A stretch of DNA of 64,000 nt from Roseiarcus sp037446355 (GCA_037446355.1 JBBIIT010000008.1:24885-88884), one strand, 5' to 3'; shown: positions 44,800 to 54,218, counted from the first letter of the stretch. Numbers and translations: made by a program. Notes: generated by a model not told the origin, from the letters alone.

Positions 44800-44868
44800 A
44801 ATGCGCCCCCTCGCTCGCCAAATGCGGCACGATAGCTCAGGGGTTTGAAATTCGACAATCGACTCTGG

Positions 44869-45285
44869 CTACGCCCGACGCATCCACTCGCCGGCGGCGC
44901 GTTCGCGCTGCGCGAGCGCCCAACTGCGCGGGCCGTGGATCATGTCCTCGTCCACCGCCGCGAGCCGCTGGATCGCGAGGTCGCCCTCGGCTTCCGGCGT
45001 CGCCTTGAGGATTTCGACGATCAGGCCGTAGCGTTCCTCGCCAAGCGCGTTGACAGCGCCCTTGATGCGCATCCAGCCGGGCGTTCCGCCGTCCTCCAAC
45101 GCGGCCTCTATCGCGCCGGAATGCGGGGCCATGCGCGCCTTCAGCGCCTCGGCGCGCGCCCACGAGCGGGCGATCGGCGTAGGGGCGGGCGAGAGCGCGA
45201 GCGCGGGACCGGCCGCGGCGACGGCCGCGGTCGAGACCAAACCGGCGATGGCGTGACGACGTGAGATTTCGAAGAAATTGGACAT
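44869..45285 (-). CDS. Exported hypothetical protein with Tat-like signal
   Basis: 138 residues. N-terminal EISRRHAIAGLVSTAAV with a following Ala-rich stretch resembles a twin-arginine signal (cleavage near ALA, residue 30). The mature region is helical and charged (LKARMAPHSGAIEAALED, RAAGEWMRRA) with no known domain. The ATG at 45285 lies at a signal-type start; the 37 residues upstream in frame are arginine-rich and non-coding in appearance. Confidence 0.65.
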   Translation of the reverse strand: MSNFFEISRRHAIAGLVSTAAVAAAGPALALSPAPTPIARSWARAEALKARMAPHSGAIEAALEDGGTPGWMRIKGAVNALGEERYGLIVEILKATPEAEGDLAIQRLAAVDEDMIHGPRSWALAQRERAAGEWMRRA

Positions 45286-45483
45286 GAATGGCTCCCTGAA
45301 GCTCGGCTTCAGGGACGATGCAGCGTCCCGGAAACCGGTTGACGCCGCACGGCGATGCCCACGACCCCGGTAATCTGGCCGGGGATCGCGGCGCAATCAA
45401 GTCCCACGCGCCAAAAAATTCCGAGGCGACGCGGGAGTCGCTCGGTTTGACGGCGGCGGCGCCTGCGACGTAAGAGACGCGGC

Positions 45484-46572
45484 ATGTCGCACAACACGTT
45501 CGGCCATCTGTTCCGGGTCACGACATTCGGCGAAAGCCACGGCGCGGGCATCGGCTGCGTCGTCGACGGCTGCCCGCCGATGATCCCGCTCGACGCCGCG
45601 GATATCCAGGCCGATCTCGACCGCCGCCGCCCGGGAAGTTCGCGCTTCACGACGCAGCGCCGCGAACCTGACGAAGCGCGCATTCTTTCCGGCGTTATGC
45701 TCGACGAGCGCACCGGCCGCCAAGTGACGACGGGCGCGCCGATCGCGGTCTATATCGAGAATGTCGATCAGCGCTCCAAGGACTACGGCGAGATCAAGGA
45801 AAGCTATCGCCCTGGCCACGCGGACTATGTTTACGACGCCAAATACGGCATCCGCGACTATCGCGGCGGCGGCCGTTCTTCGGCGCGCGAGACTGCGGCG
45901 CGGGTCGCGGCGGGCGCCATCGCGCGCAAGGTGATCCCCGGCGTTCGCGTGCGCGGCGCCCTTGTCAAAATGGGCAAGCTCGCGATCGAGCGTTCGCGGT
46001 GGAACTGGGACGAGGTCGGCAATAATCCGTTCTTCTGCCCCGACGCCGATGCGGCGGCGCGCTTCGCGCACTATCTTGACGCGATCCGCAAGGCGGGGTC
46101 GTCCATCGGCGCCGTCGTGGAGGTTGTCGCCGAGGGCGCGCCGGTCGGCTGGGGCGCGCCGATCTACGGCAAGCTCGACAGCGAGCTGGCGAGCGCGATG
46201 ATGAGCATCAATGCGGTCAAGGGCGTCGAGATCGGCGACGGTTTCGGCGTCGCCGAACTCAGCGGCGAGGATAACGCCGACGAGATGCGAATGGGCGCGG
46301 ACGGGCGCCCGGTGTTCCTCTCCAATCACGCCGGCGGCGTGCTCGGCGGCATATCGACCGGCCAGACAATCGTCGCGCGCTTCGCTGTGAAGCCTACCTC
46401 GTCGATTCTTGCGCCGCGCCGGACGATCACCCGCTCGGGCGAAGAGGCCGAAATCGTCACTAAGGGCCGTCACGACCCCTGCGTCGGCATTCGCGCCGTG
46501 CCGGTCGGCGAAGCGATGATGGCTTGCGTGCTCGCGGACGCGTTTTTGCGTCACCGCGCCCAAGTGGGGTAG
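45484..46572 (+). CDS. aroC: Chorismate synthase
   Basis: Last common step of the shikimate pathway: EPSP to chorismate, needing reduced FMN. 362 residues, full length, with MSHNTFGHLFRVTTFGESHG, RRRPGSSRFTTQR, DYRGGGRSSARETAARVAAG and HDPCVGIRAVPV, all family signatures. It is flanked by unrelated genes on the opposite strand and appears to be a single-gene unit. Confidence 0.98.
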   Translation: MSHNTFGHLFRVTTFGESHGAGIGCVVDGCPPMIPLDAADIQADLDRRRPGSSRFTTQRREPDEARILSGVMLDERTGRQVTTGAPIAVYIENVDQRSKDYGEIKESYRPGHADYVYDAKYGIRDYRGGGRSSARETAARVAAGAIARKVIPGVRVRGALVKMGKLAIERSRWNWDEVGNNPFFCPDADAAARFAHYLDAIRKAGSSIGAVVEVVAEGAPVGWGAPIYGKLDSELASAMMSINAVKGVEIGDGFGVAELSGEDNADEMRMGADGRPVFLSNHAGGVLGGISTGQTIVARFAVKPTSSILAPRRTITRSGEEAEIVTKGRHDPCVGIRAVPVGEAMMACVLADAFLRHRAQVG

Positions 46573-46587
46573 GGGCGCCTTCGCCCG

Positions 46588-47208
46588 TCAGAAATGGGTC
46601 GTGGCGCCAAGCAGCAGCATATTGTCCGACGTCGAAACCGACTGCGAGCCGGTCGGCAACGAGAACGTCGCCTGGCCGAAATCATAGCGCCGCAACTCGG
46701 CCCGCAGCGTGACGTTCCGCGTTACCGCGAGTTCGGCGCCGACGCCATACGCGACGCCCCTCAGGCTCTGGCCGCTGGAGCCGGCGGGGCTCTGGTAGTT
46801 CGTCAGCGACCATGCCCAGCCCAGCGTGCCGTAGGCTAGAATGTCGCCGAAGGCGTAGCCGCCTTTGGCGCGGACCGTTCCAAGCGAACTTTCGTTGAAG
46901 GTCGCGAAGCCCGACGCGCCGCCGCGAATGTTGGTGAACAGCAAGTCTGCTTCGGCGCCGCCGACAATCGGCCCGTTTTGTAGGTTGTAGCCGACATGGG
47001 CGCCGCCGCCGACGCCGGAGGTGCTGATCGAGCCGTTCGAGCCGATCGCCGCGCCCAGATCGACGCCGAGGCCGACGCCCGAGAAGTCGGCGCCTCCGGG
47101 CCCGCTGTTCGTGCGATAAAGGCCGTCGGCGCGCCCCGGCGCGGCCGCCGCCAGGGCGAAGAAGCCGACGAGGCCCACAATCCAGTTGCGCATTATTTTC
47201 GTTCCCAT
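46588..47208 (-). CDS. Outer-membrane beta-barrel protein, Omp25/Omp31-like
   Basis: 206 residues with a signal peptide (cleavage after GRA near residue 27) and an eight-stranded porin-like barrel of alternating residues (GGGAHVGYNLQNGPIVGG, GDILAYGTLGWAW, YGVGAELAVTRNVTLRAEL). It ends in Phe, as required for BAM-dependent insertion. Similar to the abundant Omp25/Omp31-like proteins of Hyphomicrobiales. Start at 47208 or five residues later at 47193. It converges on aroC with a small GC hairpin between. Confidence 0.87.
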   Translation of the reverse strand: MGTKIMRNWIVGLVGFFALAAAAPGRADGLYRTNSGPGGADFSGVGLGVDLGAAIGSNGSISTSGVGGGAHVGYNLQNGPIVGGAEADLLFTNIRGGASGFATFNESSLGTVRAKGGYAFGDILAYGTLGWAWSLTNYQSPAGSSGQSLRGVAYGVGAELAVTRNVTLRAELRRYDFGQATFSLPTGSQSVSTSDNMLLLGATTHF

Positions 47209-47399
47209 TGCGGGGCTTCGCGAATGGGTCGAATTTTACCGTGTTTCTTCACGCCCTATTCGCCAAACTGGAATCAGCGCCAACAAACTCTTAATGCTCG
47301 GTCCGCGTGTGAGTTGACCGATGTTGCGCCAAATCAAGTACCCGCGTGCGCCATCGTTTCAAAAGATATACATAGAGGAACGGATCGCGGGGTCTGGTT

Positions 47400-48218
47400 A
47401 TGTTCAGAGACATTCTTGTCGCGCTTGAGGAAAATTCGGTCGCGCTGACGCCATTTGCCGTGTCCTTCGCAAAAAGCGTGGGCGCTAGGTGCGTCGCGGT
47501 CCGGCCGCGTCGCGACGCCATCAACGACGGCGCCTTGGCGGCGCGCTACGAACTCGCCGCGGGCGATCAGGAGGCGCGCAAGATCAAGGCGCGCGATGCG
47601 CTGGAGGCGTTTGGATCAGCGGCCGCCGCGGCGGGCGTTGAGGCGGAGCTGATTCTGCCCGACGGCGCGCAGGATCCGCGTCGCGACCAGCTCGCCGCTT
47701 TCGCGCGCGGATTCGACCTGACGCTCGTCGGTCAGGCGGAACCCGGACGCGGGCCGACCATGGACGATCTGCCCGGGCAATTGCTCGCCGAAAGCGGCCG
47801 CCCGGTGCTGGTTGTGCCGGCGATCCAGCGCGATGGCGCGACGTTGAGCCGGGTTCTGGCAGCGTGGGACGGTAGCGCGACCGCGGCGCGCGCATTTGGC
47901 GACGCGGCGCCGCTGTTCGAGCGCGCCGACAGCATTGAGATTGTGACAGTGACCAACGCCAATTCGAGCGGCGCTGTCGTGCAGGGCGGCGAGCGCCTTG
48001 CCGGGCGGCTCGCCCGTTCCGGGCTGAAAGCGAGCTTCAAGCGTCTGCCCAGCGAAGAGGACGCCGCCAACGCGATCCTCTCGTATGTCGCTGACGTAGG
48101 CGCCGATATGCTGGTGACCGGCGGGTACGGCCACTCGCAATTGCGCGAGGCCCTCTTCGGAGGCGCGACGCGAACGTTTCTCGGCAGCCAGACGGTGCCG
48201 CTGTTCATGTCGCGTTGA
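47400..48218 (+). CDS. Universal stress protein, two UspA domains
   Basis: A 272-residue cytoplasmic protein with two Usp domains. The first (1-140) lacks a complete ATP-binding loop; the second ends in TGGYGHSQLREALFGGAT, matching the G-2x-G-9x-G(S/T) nucleotide loop, with TVPLFMSR as the usual last strand. Likely a stress-related ATP sensor, exact role unknown. Confidence 0.9.
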   Translation: MFRDILVALEENSVALTPFAVSFAKSVGARCVAVRPRRDAINDGALAARYELAAGDQEARKIKARDALEAFGSAAAAAGVEAELILPDGAQDPRRDQLAAFARGFDLTLVGQAEPGRGPTMDDLPGQLLAESGRPVLVVPAIQRDGATLSRVLAAWDGSATAARAFGDAAPLFERADSIEIVTVTNANSSGAVVQGGERLAGRLARSGLKASFKRLPSEEDAANAILSYVADVGADMLVTGGYGHSQLREALFGGATRTFLGSQTVPLFMSR

Positions 48219-48235
48219 AGCTCCGGTCAGAAGTG

Positions 48236-48263
48236 GTCATCCCGCGCCTGAGCGCGGGATGAC
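48236..48263. repeat. Perfect 28-base palindromic hairpin between convergent genes
   Basis: GTCATCCCGCGC - CTGA - GCGCGGGATGAC, 12 perfect pairs. It lies 18 bases after the Usp stop and 13 bases after the end of the convergent binding-protein gene. No T run follows on either side. The GTCATCCCGC core resembles small palindromes that are repeated in many alphaproteobacterial intergenic regions; only one copy was noticed here. Confidence 0.7.
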
Positions 48264-48275
48264 GCGACGTTCAGA

Positions 48276-49484
48276 TCATTTCTTGACGAGCGGGCAGGTC
48301 GAATCCGCGAGCTTGCCGAACGCATCCTCGCCGGACATGGTTTCGACGAGCTTATAGAGATCCCACGGGCCCTTCGATTCGGCGGGCGTCTTCACCTGCA
48401 TGATGTACATCGAGTGTTCCATCAAGCCGTCGGCGCGGATAATGCCGTTGTCGGTGAACATGTCGTTGATCTTGGCCTTGTGCAACTCTTCCATGACCTT
48501 GTCCGAGTCCGTCGTGCCGGCGGCTTTGACGGCTTTGAGATAGGTCAGGGTCGCGGAATAAAAAGCCGCCTGGTTCATGGTCGGCTCGACGCCGGTCTTG
48601 TCCAAGAAACGCTTGCCGAAGGCGCGGGTCTTATCGTTGAGATCCCAGTACCATCCGGTCGTGAGGACGAGGCCCTGCGCGGTTTCGAGTCCGAGCGCAT
48701 GAATGTCGCTGAGGAAGGCGAGCAGCGCCGCCGGCTTCATTGTCTTGGTGACGCCGAATTCGTTGGCCGCCTTCAGCGAGTTGCTGAAGTCGTTGCCGGC
48801 GTTGGAAAGGCCGAGCACCTGCGCGCCCGAGCTTTGCGCCTGCAACAGGAAAGAGGAGAAGTCCGAAGTGGCGAGCGGCACGCGCACCGAGCCTAGGACC
48901 TTGCCGCCGCCGGCGGTGACAACGCGCTCGGCCGACTGCTGCAACTGCGTGCCGAAAGCGTAGTCGGCGGTCAGGAAGAACCAGGACTTGCCGCCCTGTT
49001 TCAAGATGGTCGAGGCGGTGCCGTTGCCCAGCGCCGTCGTGTCGTAGGCGTAATGGATCATATACGGAGTGCAGTCTTTGCCGGTCAGCGAAGCGCCGGC
49101 GGCGCCAATGGGGATGAAGGGGATTTTTTTCTCTTTGGACGCGACCGACATCGCGATGCTGACGCCGGTGTTGGAGCCGCCCAGCACCATGGTCAGGCCG
49201 TCGCGGTCCGCCCATTCGCGGAACTTCTGCGCGCCGAGGTCGGGCTTATTCTGATGATCGTAGGTAAGGATCTTGATCGGCTTGCCGAGCGCCGAACCGC
49301 CGAAATCGGCAACCGCCATGTTGATCGCCTCGACCGCCTTAGGCCCGATCACGTCAGCATAGAGACCCGACATATCGTCGATGTCGCCGATCACCACCTG
49401 ACTCGGGTCTGCCAATGCCGCGAAGGACGCGAACGAGGCGAGCAGCGCTCCGGAAACCGGTGCGATCCATTGGGTCCATTTCAT
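48276..49484 (-). CDS. LivK-like ABC transporter substrate-binding protein, copy 1
   Basis: A 402-residue periplasmic binding protein of the branched-chain amino acid/amide type. Signal peptide ends at AALA (residue 28). The type I periplasmic fold starts VVIGDIDDMSGLYADVIGP; it shares WFFLTADYAFG, VPL, DFSSFLLQAQ and the C-terminal CPLVKK with the next gene, so the two are paralogues. Start at 49484 follows GGAGGAAG. No permease or ATPase gene is nearby, so it depends on distant partners. Ligand unknown. Confidence 0.9.
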   Translation of the reverse strand: MKWTQWIAPVSGALLASFASFAALADPSQVVIGDIDDMSGLYADVIGPKAVEAINMAVADFGGSALGKPIKILTYDHQNKPDLGAQKFREWADRDGLTMVLGGSNTGVSIAMSVASKEKKIPFIPIGAAGASLTGKDCTPYMIHYAYDTTALGNGTASTILKQGGKSWFFLTADYAFGTQLQQSAERVVTAGGGKVLGSVRVPLATSDFSSFLLQAQSSGAQVLGLSNAGNDFSNSLKAANEFGVTKTMKPAALLAFLSDIHALGLETAQGLVLTTGWYWDLNDKTRAFGKRFLDKTGVEPTMNQAAFYSATLTYLKAVKAAGTTDSDKVMEELHKAKINDMFTDNGIIRADGLMEHSMYIMQVKTPAESKGPWDLYKLVETMSGEDAFGKLADSTCPLVKK

Positions 49485-49602
49485 TCGTGCTTCCTCCAGA
49501 ATACCGATGTCCGCGCGGCCCGAACGCAAGCCGGCGCCGCGGCTTTTTTTGGGCCGCGCGCCCGTAACAGTCAATTCGACCCACGCGCGCGGCGAGTGTA
49601 AA

Positions 49603-50814
49603 TTACTTTTTAATCAGCGGGCACTCGCTCTGCGCGAGAGGTCGGAACGCCTCGTCCGCGGGGATTGTCGCGATGAGCTTGTAGTAGTCCCAAGGATACT
49701 TCGATTCGGACGGCTTTTTGACCTCGAAGAGATAGGCGGGGTGAATTGCGCGGCCATCGGGGCGAATGACGCCCTTGCCGAACAGCGGATCGTCGGTCGG
49801 CGTTTCCTTCATCTTGGCCACGACCCTGGCGCCATCGTGAGGATTGCCGCCCATCGCTTCGAGCGCCTTTAGATAGTGAAGCGTCGCGGAATAGACGCCG
49901 GCCTGGATCTCGGTCGGCATGGCGTTGTTCTTCGCTTTGGCGGCGAAGCGCTTCGAGAATGCGCGCGTGCCGTCGTTGGCGTCCCAATAGAAGGCTTCGG
50001 TGAACTGCAGACCCTGCGCGACGTCGAGTCCGAGCGCGTTGACGTCGGAAATGAACAGCAGCAGCGCCGCCAACTTCTGCCCGGAACTGACAACGCCGAA
50101 TTCATGCGCCTGTTTGATCGAATTCTGGGTGTCGCCGCCGGCATTGGCGAGACCGACGACCTTGGCCTTGGAGGCCTGAGCCTGCAACAGGAAGGACGAG
50201 AAGTCCGGCGTGTTGAGCGGCACGTTGACGCTGCCGAGCACCTTGCCGCCGTTGGCCTCGATGACGGCCGTGGTGTCGCGTTGCAGCGCGTGGCCGAAGG
50301 CGTAGTCGGCGGTCAGGAAGAACCAGGTGTCGCCGCCCGACTTGACCACCGCCTTGCCGGTGCCGTTGGCGAGCATGTAAGTGTCATAGGTCCAATGAAT
50401 CGTGTTGGGCGTGCAGGCCTTTCCGGTCAGATCCGAACTCGCGCCGCCGGAGTTGAGATAGACGAGGTTCTTCTCCTTGGCGACGGCGGCGATGGCGAGC
50501 GCGACGCCGGAATTCGGCACGTCGGCGATCATGTCGACCTTGTCTTCGTCGGCCCATTTGCGCGCGATGCCGGCGCCGACGTCGGGCTTGTTGAGATGGT
50601 CGCCGGCGATGACGCCGATCGTCCAGCCTTTCTTGGCCAACCCGCTGTCCTCGACCGCCATTTGAGCCGCCAGCGTCGACCCCGGGCCGGTGGCGTCCAT
50701 GTAAAGGCTCGATTGATCGTTGAGGACGCCGATCTTGACGACCATGTCGTCGGCGAAGGCGCCGCCGGCGCACAGCAGACCTACGCCGAAAGCGGCGGCT
50801 AGGGTCGTTTTCAT
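49603..50814 (-). CDS. LivK-like ABC transporter substrate-binding protein, copy 2
   Basis: A 403-residue periplasmic binding protein, paralogous to the gene at 48276. Signal peptide to GGAFA (residue 21), then VVKIGVLNDQSSLYMDATGPG. It ends in SECPLIKK, like the other copy. The start at 50814 has GGAGACGG upstream; longer in-frame versions to 50955 are not signal-like. It lies upstream of copy 1 on the same strand (118 bases between), so they could be cotranscribed. Likely arose by tandem duplication followed by ligand divergence. Confidence 0.9.
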   Translation of the reverse strand: MKTTLAAAFGVGLLCAGGAFADDMVVKIGVLNDQSSLYMDATGPGSTLAAQMAVEDSGLAKKGWTIGVIAGDHLNKPDVGAGIARKWADEDKVDMIADVPNSGVALAIAAVAKEKNLVYLNSGGASSDLTGKACTPNTIHWTYDTYMLANGTGKAVVKSGGDTWFFLTADYAFGHALQRDTTAVIEANGGKVLGSVNVPLNTPDFSSFLLQAQASKAKVVGLANAGGDTQNSIKQAHEFGVVSSGQKLAALLLFISDVNALGLDVAQGLQFTEAFYWDANDGTRAFSKRFAAKAKNNAMPTEIQAGVYSATLHYLKALEAMGGNPHDGARVVAKMKETPTDDPLFGKGVIRPDGRAIHPAYLFEVKKPSESKYPWDYYKLIATIPADEAFRPLAQSECPLIKK

Positions 50815-51138
50815 TTTTCCGTCTCCCCGAAGCGATGTTTCCCCCGTCCGGGATAGTGCATCGCCGATTCGCGCGCCGCAAGGCGAAACGGTCGCCGCGG
50901 CGCGGGGCCGTCCGCCGCGATTGACGAGCGGGTGGCGAGCCTTGATTTTGAGCAAAGCCGCGGGCGTTTTCGCGGCCCACCGGAGCGGCGCGGTCTCGAC
51001 TTCGGCTGGACAGGGGCGACTTGATCTGCTATTCGCGCCCCCACGCAGGCGCGCTGTTCGTTAACGACGGTTGCGCCTCCTTTGCCTTTATCGGTCCGAA
51101 ATTCATCGAGGCCCCCGCCTCGCAACATAGGATAGCCC
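50815..51138. other. Divergent intergenic region between binding protein and rpsU
   Basis: 324 bases. It must carry the promoters of both divergent genes. I see no unambiguous -35/-10 pair, no operator-like inverted repeat and no coding frame. Confidence 0.5.
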
Positions 51139-51390
51139 GTGCAAGTTCTCGTCCGCGACAATAATGTCGATCAGGCTCTCAAGGCGCTCAAGAAGAAGAT
51201 GCAGCGCGAGGGTATTTTCCGCGAAATGAAACTTCGCGGCCATTACGAGAAGCCCTCGGAAAAGCGTGCGCGCGAAAAAGCCGAAGCGGTTCGCCGCGCT
51301 CGCAAGCTCGCGCGCAAGAAGCTGCAGCGCGAAGGCCTGCTGCCGATGAAGCCGAAGCCGGTTCCCGGCGCCGCCCGCTCGGCGGGCTGA
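51139..51390 (+). CDS. rpsU: 30S ribosomal protein S21
   Basis: 83 residues, slightly longer than the usual 68-75 because of a basic, proline-containing tail typical of alphaproteobacteria. MQVLVRDNNVDQALKALKKK and GIFREMKLRGHYEKPSEKR are diagnostic. The start is GTG at 51139, with AGGAT 6-10 bases upstream; no ATG is in frame nearby. Terminated by the hairpin at 51443. Confidence 0.97.
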   Translation: MQVLVRDNNVDQALKALKKKMQREGIFREMKLRGHYEKPSEKRAREKAEAVRRARKLARKKLQREGLLPMKPKPVPGAARSAG

Positions 51391-51442
51391 AGTCGGATCG
51401 ACTATTTCGCCGCTCATCGCGCGCGACCGGCGTGTTGCGGCC

Positions 51443-51478
51443 AAGCCCGCCGGTCCTTGTCGGGCGCGCGGGCTTTTT
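51443..51478 (+). terminator. Rho-independent terminator after rpsU
   Basis: AAGCCCGC (51443-51450) pairs with GCGGGCTT (51468-51475), the loop containing a smaller GC stem, followed by a five-T run that begins within the stem end. Confidence 0.75.
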
Positions 51479-51510
51479 GGCGGGGCGCCGATCGAAGGGT
51501 TGAGCGGACG

Positions 51511-52359
51511 ATGCGGAAGACGGCTGGAGTGGCGCGCGCGCCGATGGCGAGCGTCCTGTTGTTGGGGCTGGCGCTCGCCGGATGCTCCGAGACGATCGGC
51601 TCTTTGACGGGGCCCAGCGCCCGCGTCGCGGAAATCGAGAAAGACTCGACGGGCGCCTCCACCGGCAACATCGCCTCGCTTTCCGACGTCATTCAGCGCA
51701 ATCCGAACGACCCTGTCGCTTACAACACGCGCGGCATCGCCTACGCCAAGTCGGGCCATTTCAACAATGCGATCGAGGACTTCGGCAAGGCGATTCAGCT
51801 CGATCCGAAATTCTCCGGCGCCTACACGAATCGCGCGCTCGCTTTTCGCCAACTTGGCCGCGACGGTCCGGCGCTCGCTGATTTCAACGCCGCCATCGTC
51901 GCAAATCCCAACGACGCGGCCGCCTATCTGGGACGCGGCAACCTTTTGCGCGCGCAGGGGCACTTCCCCGAGGCGCTTGCCGATCTCAACGCGGCGATCC
52001 GCATCAATCCCGAGGGCGCGCAGGCCTATCACGCGCGTGGCCTCATCTACCAGCGCCAGGGCAATCACACCCAGGCGATCACCGACTTCAACAACGCCAT
52101 TGACCGCGATCCCTTCGCTGGCGCGCCGTATCAGGCGCGCGGACAGAGCCTGATCGCGACCGGAAAGTACGACGCGGCGGTTGAGGATTTCAACGCCGCG
52201 CTCAACGTCGATTCTGGCAATGGGGAAGCCTGGACCGGCCTAGGTCTCGCCTATGAAAAGCAGGGCAACAAGCCCAAGGCGATCGAATCCTATCAGCGCG
52301 CGATGCAGGTCAATCCGAATGACGCCGCCGCGCGCGCAGGGATACAGCGGCTAAGCTGA
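51511..52359 (+). CDS. TPR-repeat lipoprotein (NlpI-like)
   Basis: A 282-residue lipoprotein. The signal peptide ends in the lipobox LAGC (Cys25 of the ATG-started form). From about residue 60 it carries six tetratricopeptide repeats in tandem, each with the W/Y-x2-G-x2-Y and A-x3-P spacing (for example YNTRGIAYAKSGHFNNAIED and AWTGLGLAYEKQGNKPKAIE). Such proteins tether envelope partners; the partner is unknown. The start at 51511 (ATG) is favoured over a TTG at 51457. Confidence 0.87.
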   Translation: MRKTAGVARAPMASVLLLGLALAGCSETIGSLTGPSARVAEIEKDSTGASTGNIASLSDVIQRNPNDPVAYNTRGIAYAKSGHFNNAIEDFGKAIQLDPKFSGAYTNRALAFRQLGRDGPALADFNAAIVANPNDAAAYLGRGNLLRAQGHFPEALADLNAAIRINPEGAQAYHARGLIYQRQGNHTQAITDFNNAIDRDPFAGAPYQARGQSLIATGKYDAAVEDFNAALNVDSGNGEAWTGLGLAYEKQGNKPKAIESYQRAMQVNPNDAAARAGIQRLS

Positions 52360-52385
52360 CGGCGGCTCGCGTTCGCGCGATCGGG

Positions 52386-53789
52386 TTAGTGCGCAAGCGC
52401 CTTGACGATCGAGTCCGTCATCTTCTTGGCGTCGCCGAATAGCATCAGCGTGTTGTCGCGGAAGAACAGTTCGTTCTCGACGCCGGCGTAGCCCGATCCC
52501 ATGCCGCGCTTGACGAACAGCACGGTCTTGGCTTTTTCAACGTCGAGCACGGGCATTCCGAAGATCGGCGATTTCGGGTCGGTCTTGGCGGAGGGGTTGG
52601 TGACGTCGTTGGCGCCGATGACATAGGCGACGTCGGCCTGGGCGAATTCGTTGTTGATGTCCTCGAGTTCGAACACCTCGTCGTAAGGCACGTTCGCCTC
52701 GGCGAGCAGCACGTTCATGTGGCCGGGCATACGGCCGGCGACGGGATGGATCGCGTATTTGATCTCGACGCCTTCCTTTTTCAGGATGTCGCACATTTCG
52801 CGCAGGGAATGCTGCGCCTGCGCGACCGCCATGCCGTAGCCCGGAACGATGATGATCTTCGAGGCGTTCTTCATCATGAACGCCGCGTCGTCCGCCGAGC
52901 CCTGCTTGACCGGGCGCGTCTCCTTCGCGCCCTCGGGTCCGGCCGTCTCGCCGCCGAAGCCGCCCAGAATGACTGAGAAGAACGAGCGGTTCATGCCCTT
53001 GCACATGATGTAGGACAGAATCGCGCCCGACGAACCGACCAGCGCGCCAGTGATGATCAGCGCCATGTTGCCAAGCGTGAAGCCGATGCCCGCCGCCGCC
53101 CAGCCCGAATAGGAATTGAGCATCGAGATGACGACCGGCATGTCGGCGCCGCCGATCGGGATGATGAGCGTGACGCCGAGCACCAGCGCGTCAATGGCGA
53201 TCAGCCAAAAGGCAACGCTCGACTGAGTGGCGTAAAAGATCGCGATCAGCGCCACCATCGCCGCCACGAGCGCGATGTTGAACGCGTGGCGCTGCGGCAG
53301 CAGGATCGGAGCGCCGGACATGCGCCCGTCGAGCTTGGCGAAGGCGATCACCGAGCCGGTGAAGGTCACGGCGCCGATAGCCAGGCCGAGCGACATCTCG
53401 ATCAGGCTGCCGGGGTGGATGACGCCCGGGCTCTCGGCGATCCCGAACGCTTGCGGCGCGTAGAAGGCGCCGGCGGCGACCATGACGGCGGCGAGACCGA
53501 CGAGCGAATGGAACATCGCCACAAGTTGCGGCATGGCCGTCATTTGCACGGTGCGCGCGCGCCAGGCGCCGAAGCCGCCGCCGATGCCGAAGCCGAGCAG
53601 CACCAGCACCCAGGACATGGCGGACGCCGGCGGATGCAGCGCCAGCGTCGTCAGCACGGCAATGACCATGCCGGCGACGCCAAAGCGATTGCCTTGGCGA
53701 GATGTCGCGGGCGAGGACAAGCCTCGCAGCGCGAGAATGAACAGTACGCCAGCGATGAGATAGAGCAGGGCTGCGAGATTCGCGTTCAC
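52386..53789 (-). CDS. pntB: Proton-translocating NAD(P) transhydrogenase, beta subunit
   Basis: 467 residues: about nine N-terminal transmembrane helices (domain II), then the NADP(H)-binding domain III starting near residue 290 (KIIIVPGYGMAVAQAQH, HPVAGRMPGHMNVLLAEA, YVIGANDVTNPSAKTDP). Couples hydride transfer between NAD(H) and NADP(H) to proton movement across the inner membrane. Last gene of the operon with pntAB 6 bases upstream. Confidence 0.97.
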   Translation of the reverse strand: MNANLAALLYLIAGVLFILALRGLSSPATSRQGNRFGVAGMVIAVLTTLALHPPASAMSWVLVLLGFGIGGGFGAWRARTVQMTAMPQLVAMFHSLVGLAAVMVAAGAFYAPQAFGIAESPGVIHPGSLIEMSLGLAIGAVTFTGSVIAFAKLDGRMSGAPILLPQRHAFNIALVAAMVALIAIFYATQSSVAFWLIAIDALVLGVTLIIPIGGADMPVVISMLNSYSGWAAAGIGFTLGNMALIITGALVGSSGAILSYIMCKGMNRSFFSVILGGFGGETAGPEGAKETRPVKQGSADDAAFMMKNASKIIIVPGYGMAVAQAQHSLREMCDILKKEGVEIKYAIHPVAGRMPGHMNVLLAEANVPYDEVFELEDINNEFAQADVAYVIGANDVTNPSAKTDPKSPIFGMPVLDVEKAKTVLFVKRGMGSGYAGVENELFFRDNTLMLFGDAKKMTDSIVKALAH

Positions 53790-53795
53790 GTCGGG

Positions 53796-54218
53796 TCAGC
53801 CCTTCTTCTTGTACATCGCGAGCATCCGCTCGGTGACCATGAACCCGCCGAAGATGTTCACGGAGGCGAGCGTCAGCGCCAGGAAACCGACAAAGCGAGC
53901 GAAGTTGGAGCCGCTGTCGATCGCAGCGACGCCGACCGAAAGCAAGGCGCCGACGACGATGACCGACGAGATGGCGTTGGTGACCGACATGAGCGGCGTG
54001 TGCAGCGCCGGGGTCACCGACCAGACGACGTAGTAGCCGACGAACACCGCCATCGCGAAAATGGCGAGTTGGAATACGAACGGACTGATCGCGCCGCCCG
54101 ACGCGGCGTGCCCGGCGAGCGCGAGCTGATCGCTATAGCTCTGCGCCGCGTGGGCCGCGTCCTGCGCCGCGTCGGCGGCGGCTTTCAGTTTCGCGATTGT
54201 GGCGTCAAGATTGTCCAT
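53796..54218 (-). CDS. pntAB: NAD(P) transhydrogenase, alpha subunit part 2 (membrane)
   Basis: 140 residues carrying the transmembrane segment that is fused to PntAA in enteric bacteria but separate in alphaproteobacteria. Three or four helices; the conserved VGYYVVWSVTPALHTPLMSVTNAIS corresponds to the PntA domain II. Positioned between pntAA and pntB as in Rhodospirillum rubrum. Confidence 0.95.
   Translation of the reverse strand: MDNLDATIAKLKAAADAAQDAAHAAQSYSDQLALAGHAASGGAISPFVFQLAIFAMAVFVGYYVVWSVTPALHTPLMSVTNAISSVIVVGALLSVGVAAIDSGSNFARFVGFLALTLASVNIFGGFMVTERMLAMYKKKG

Noticed and set aside
44828..44860. tRNA-like words (GATAGCTCAG and TTTGAAATTCG) in a spacer
   Set aside because: No acceptor, D or anticodon stems can be formed.
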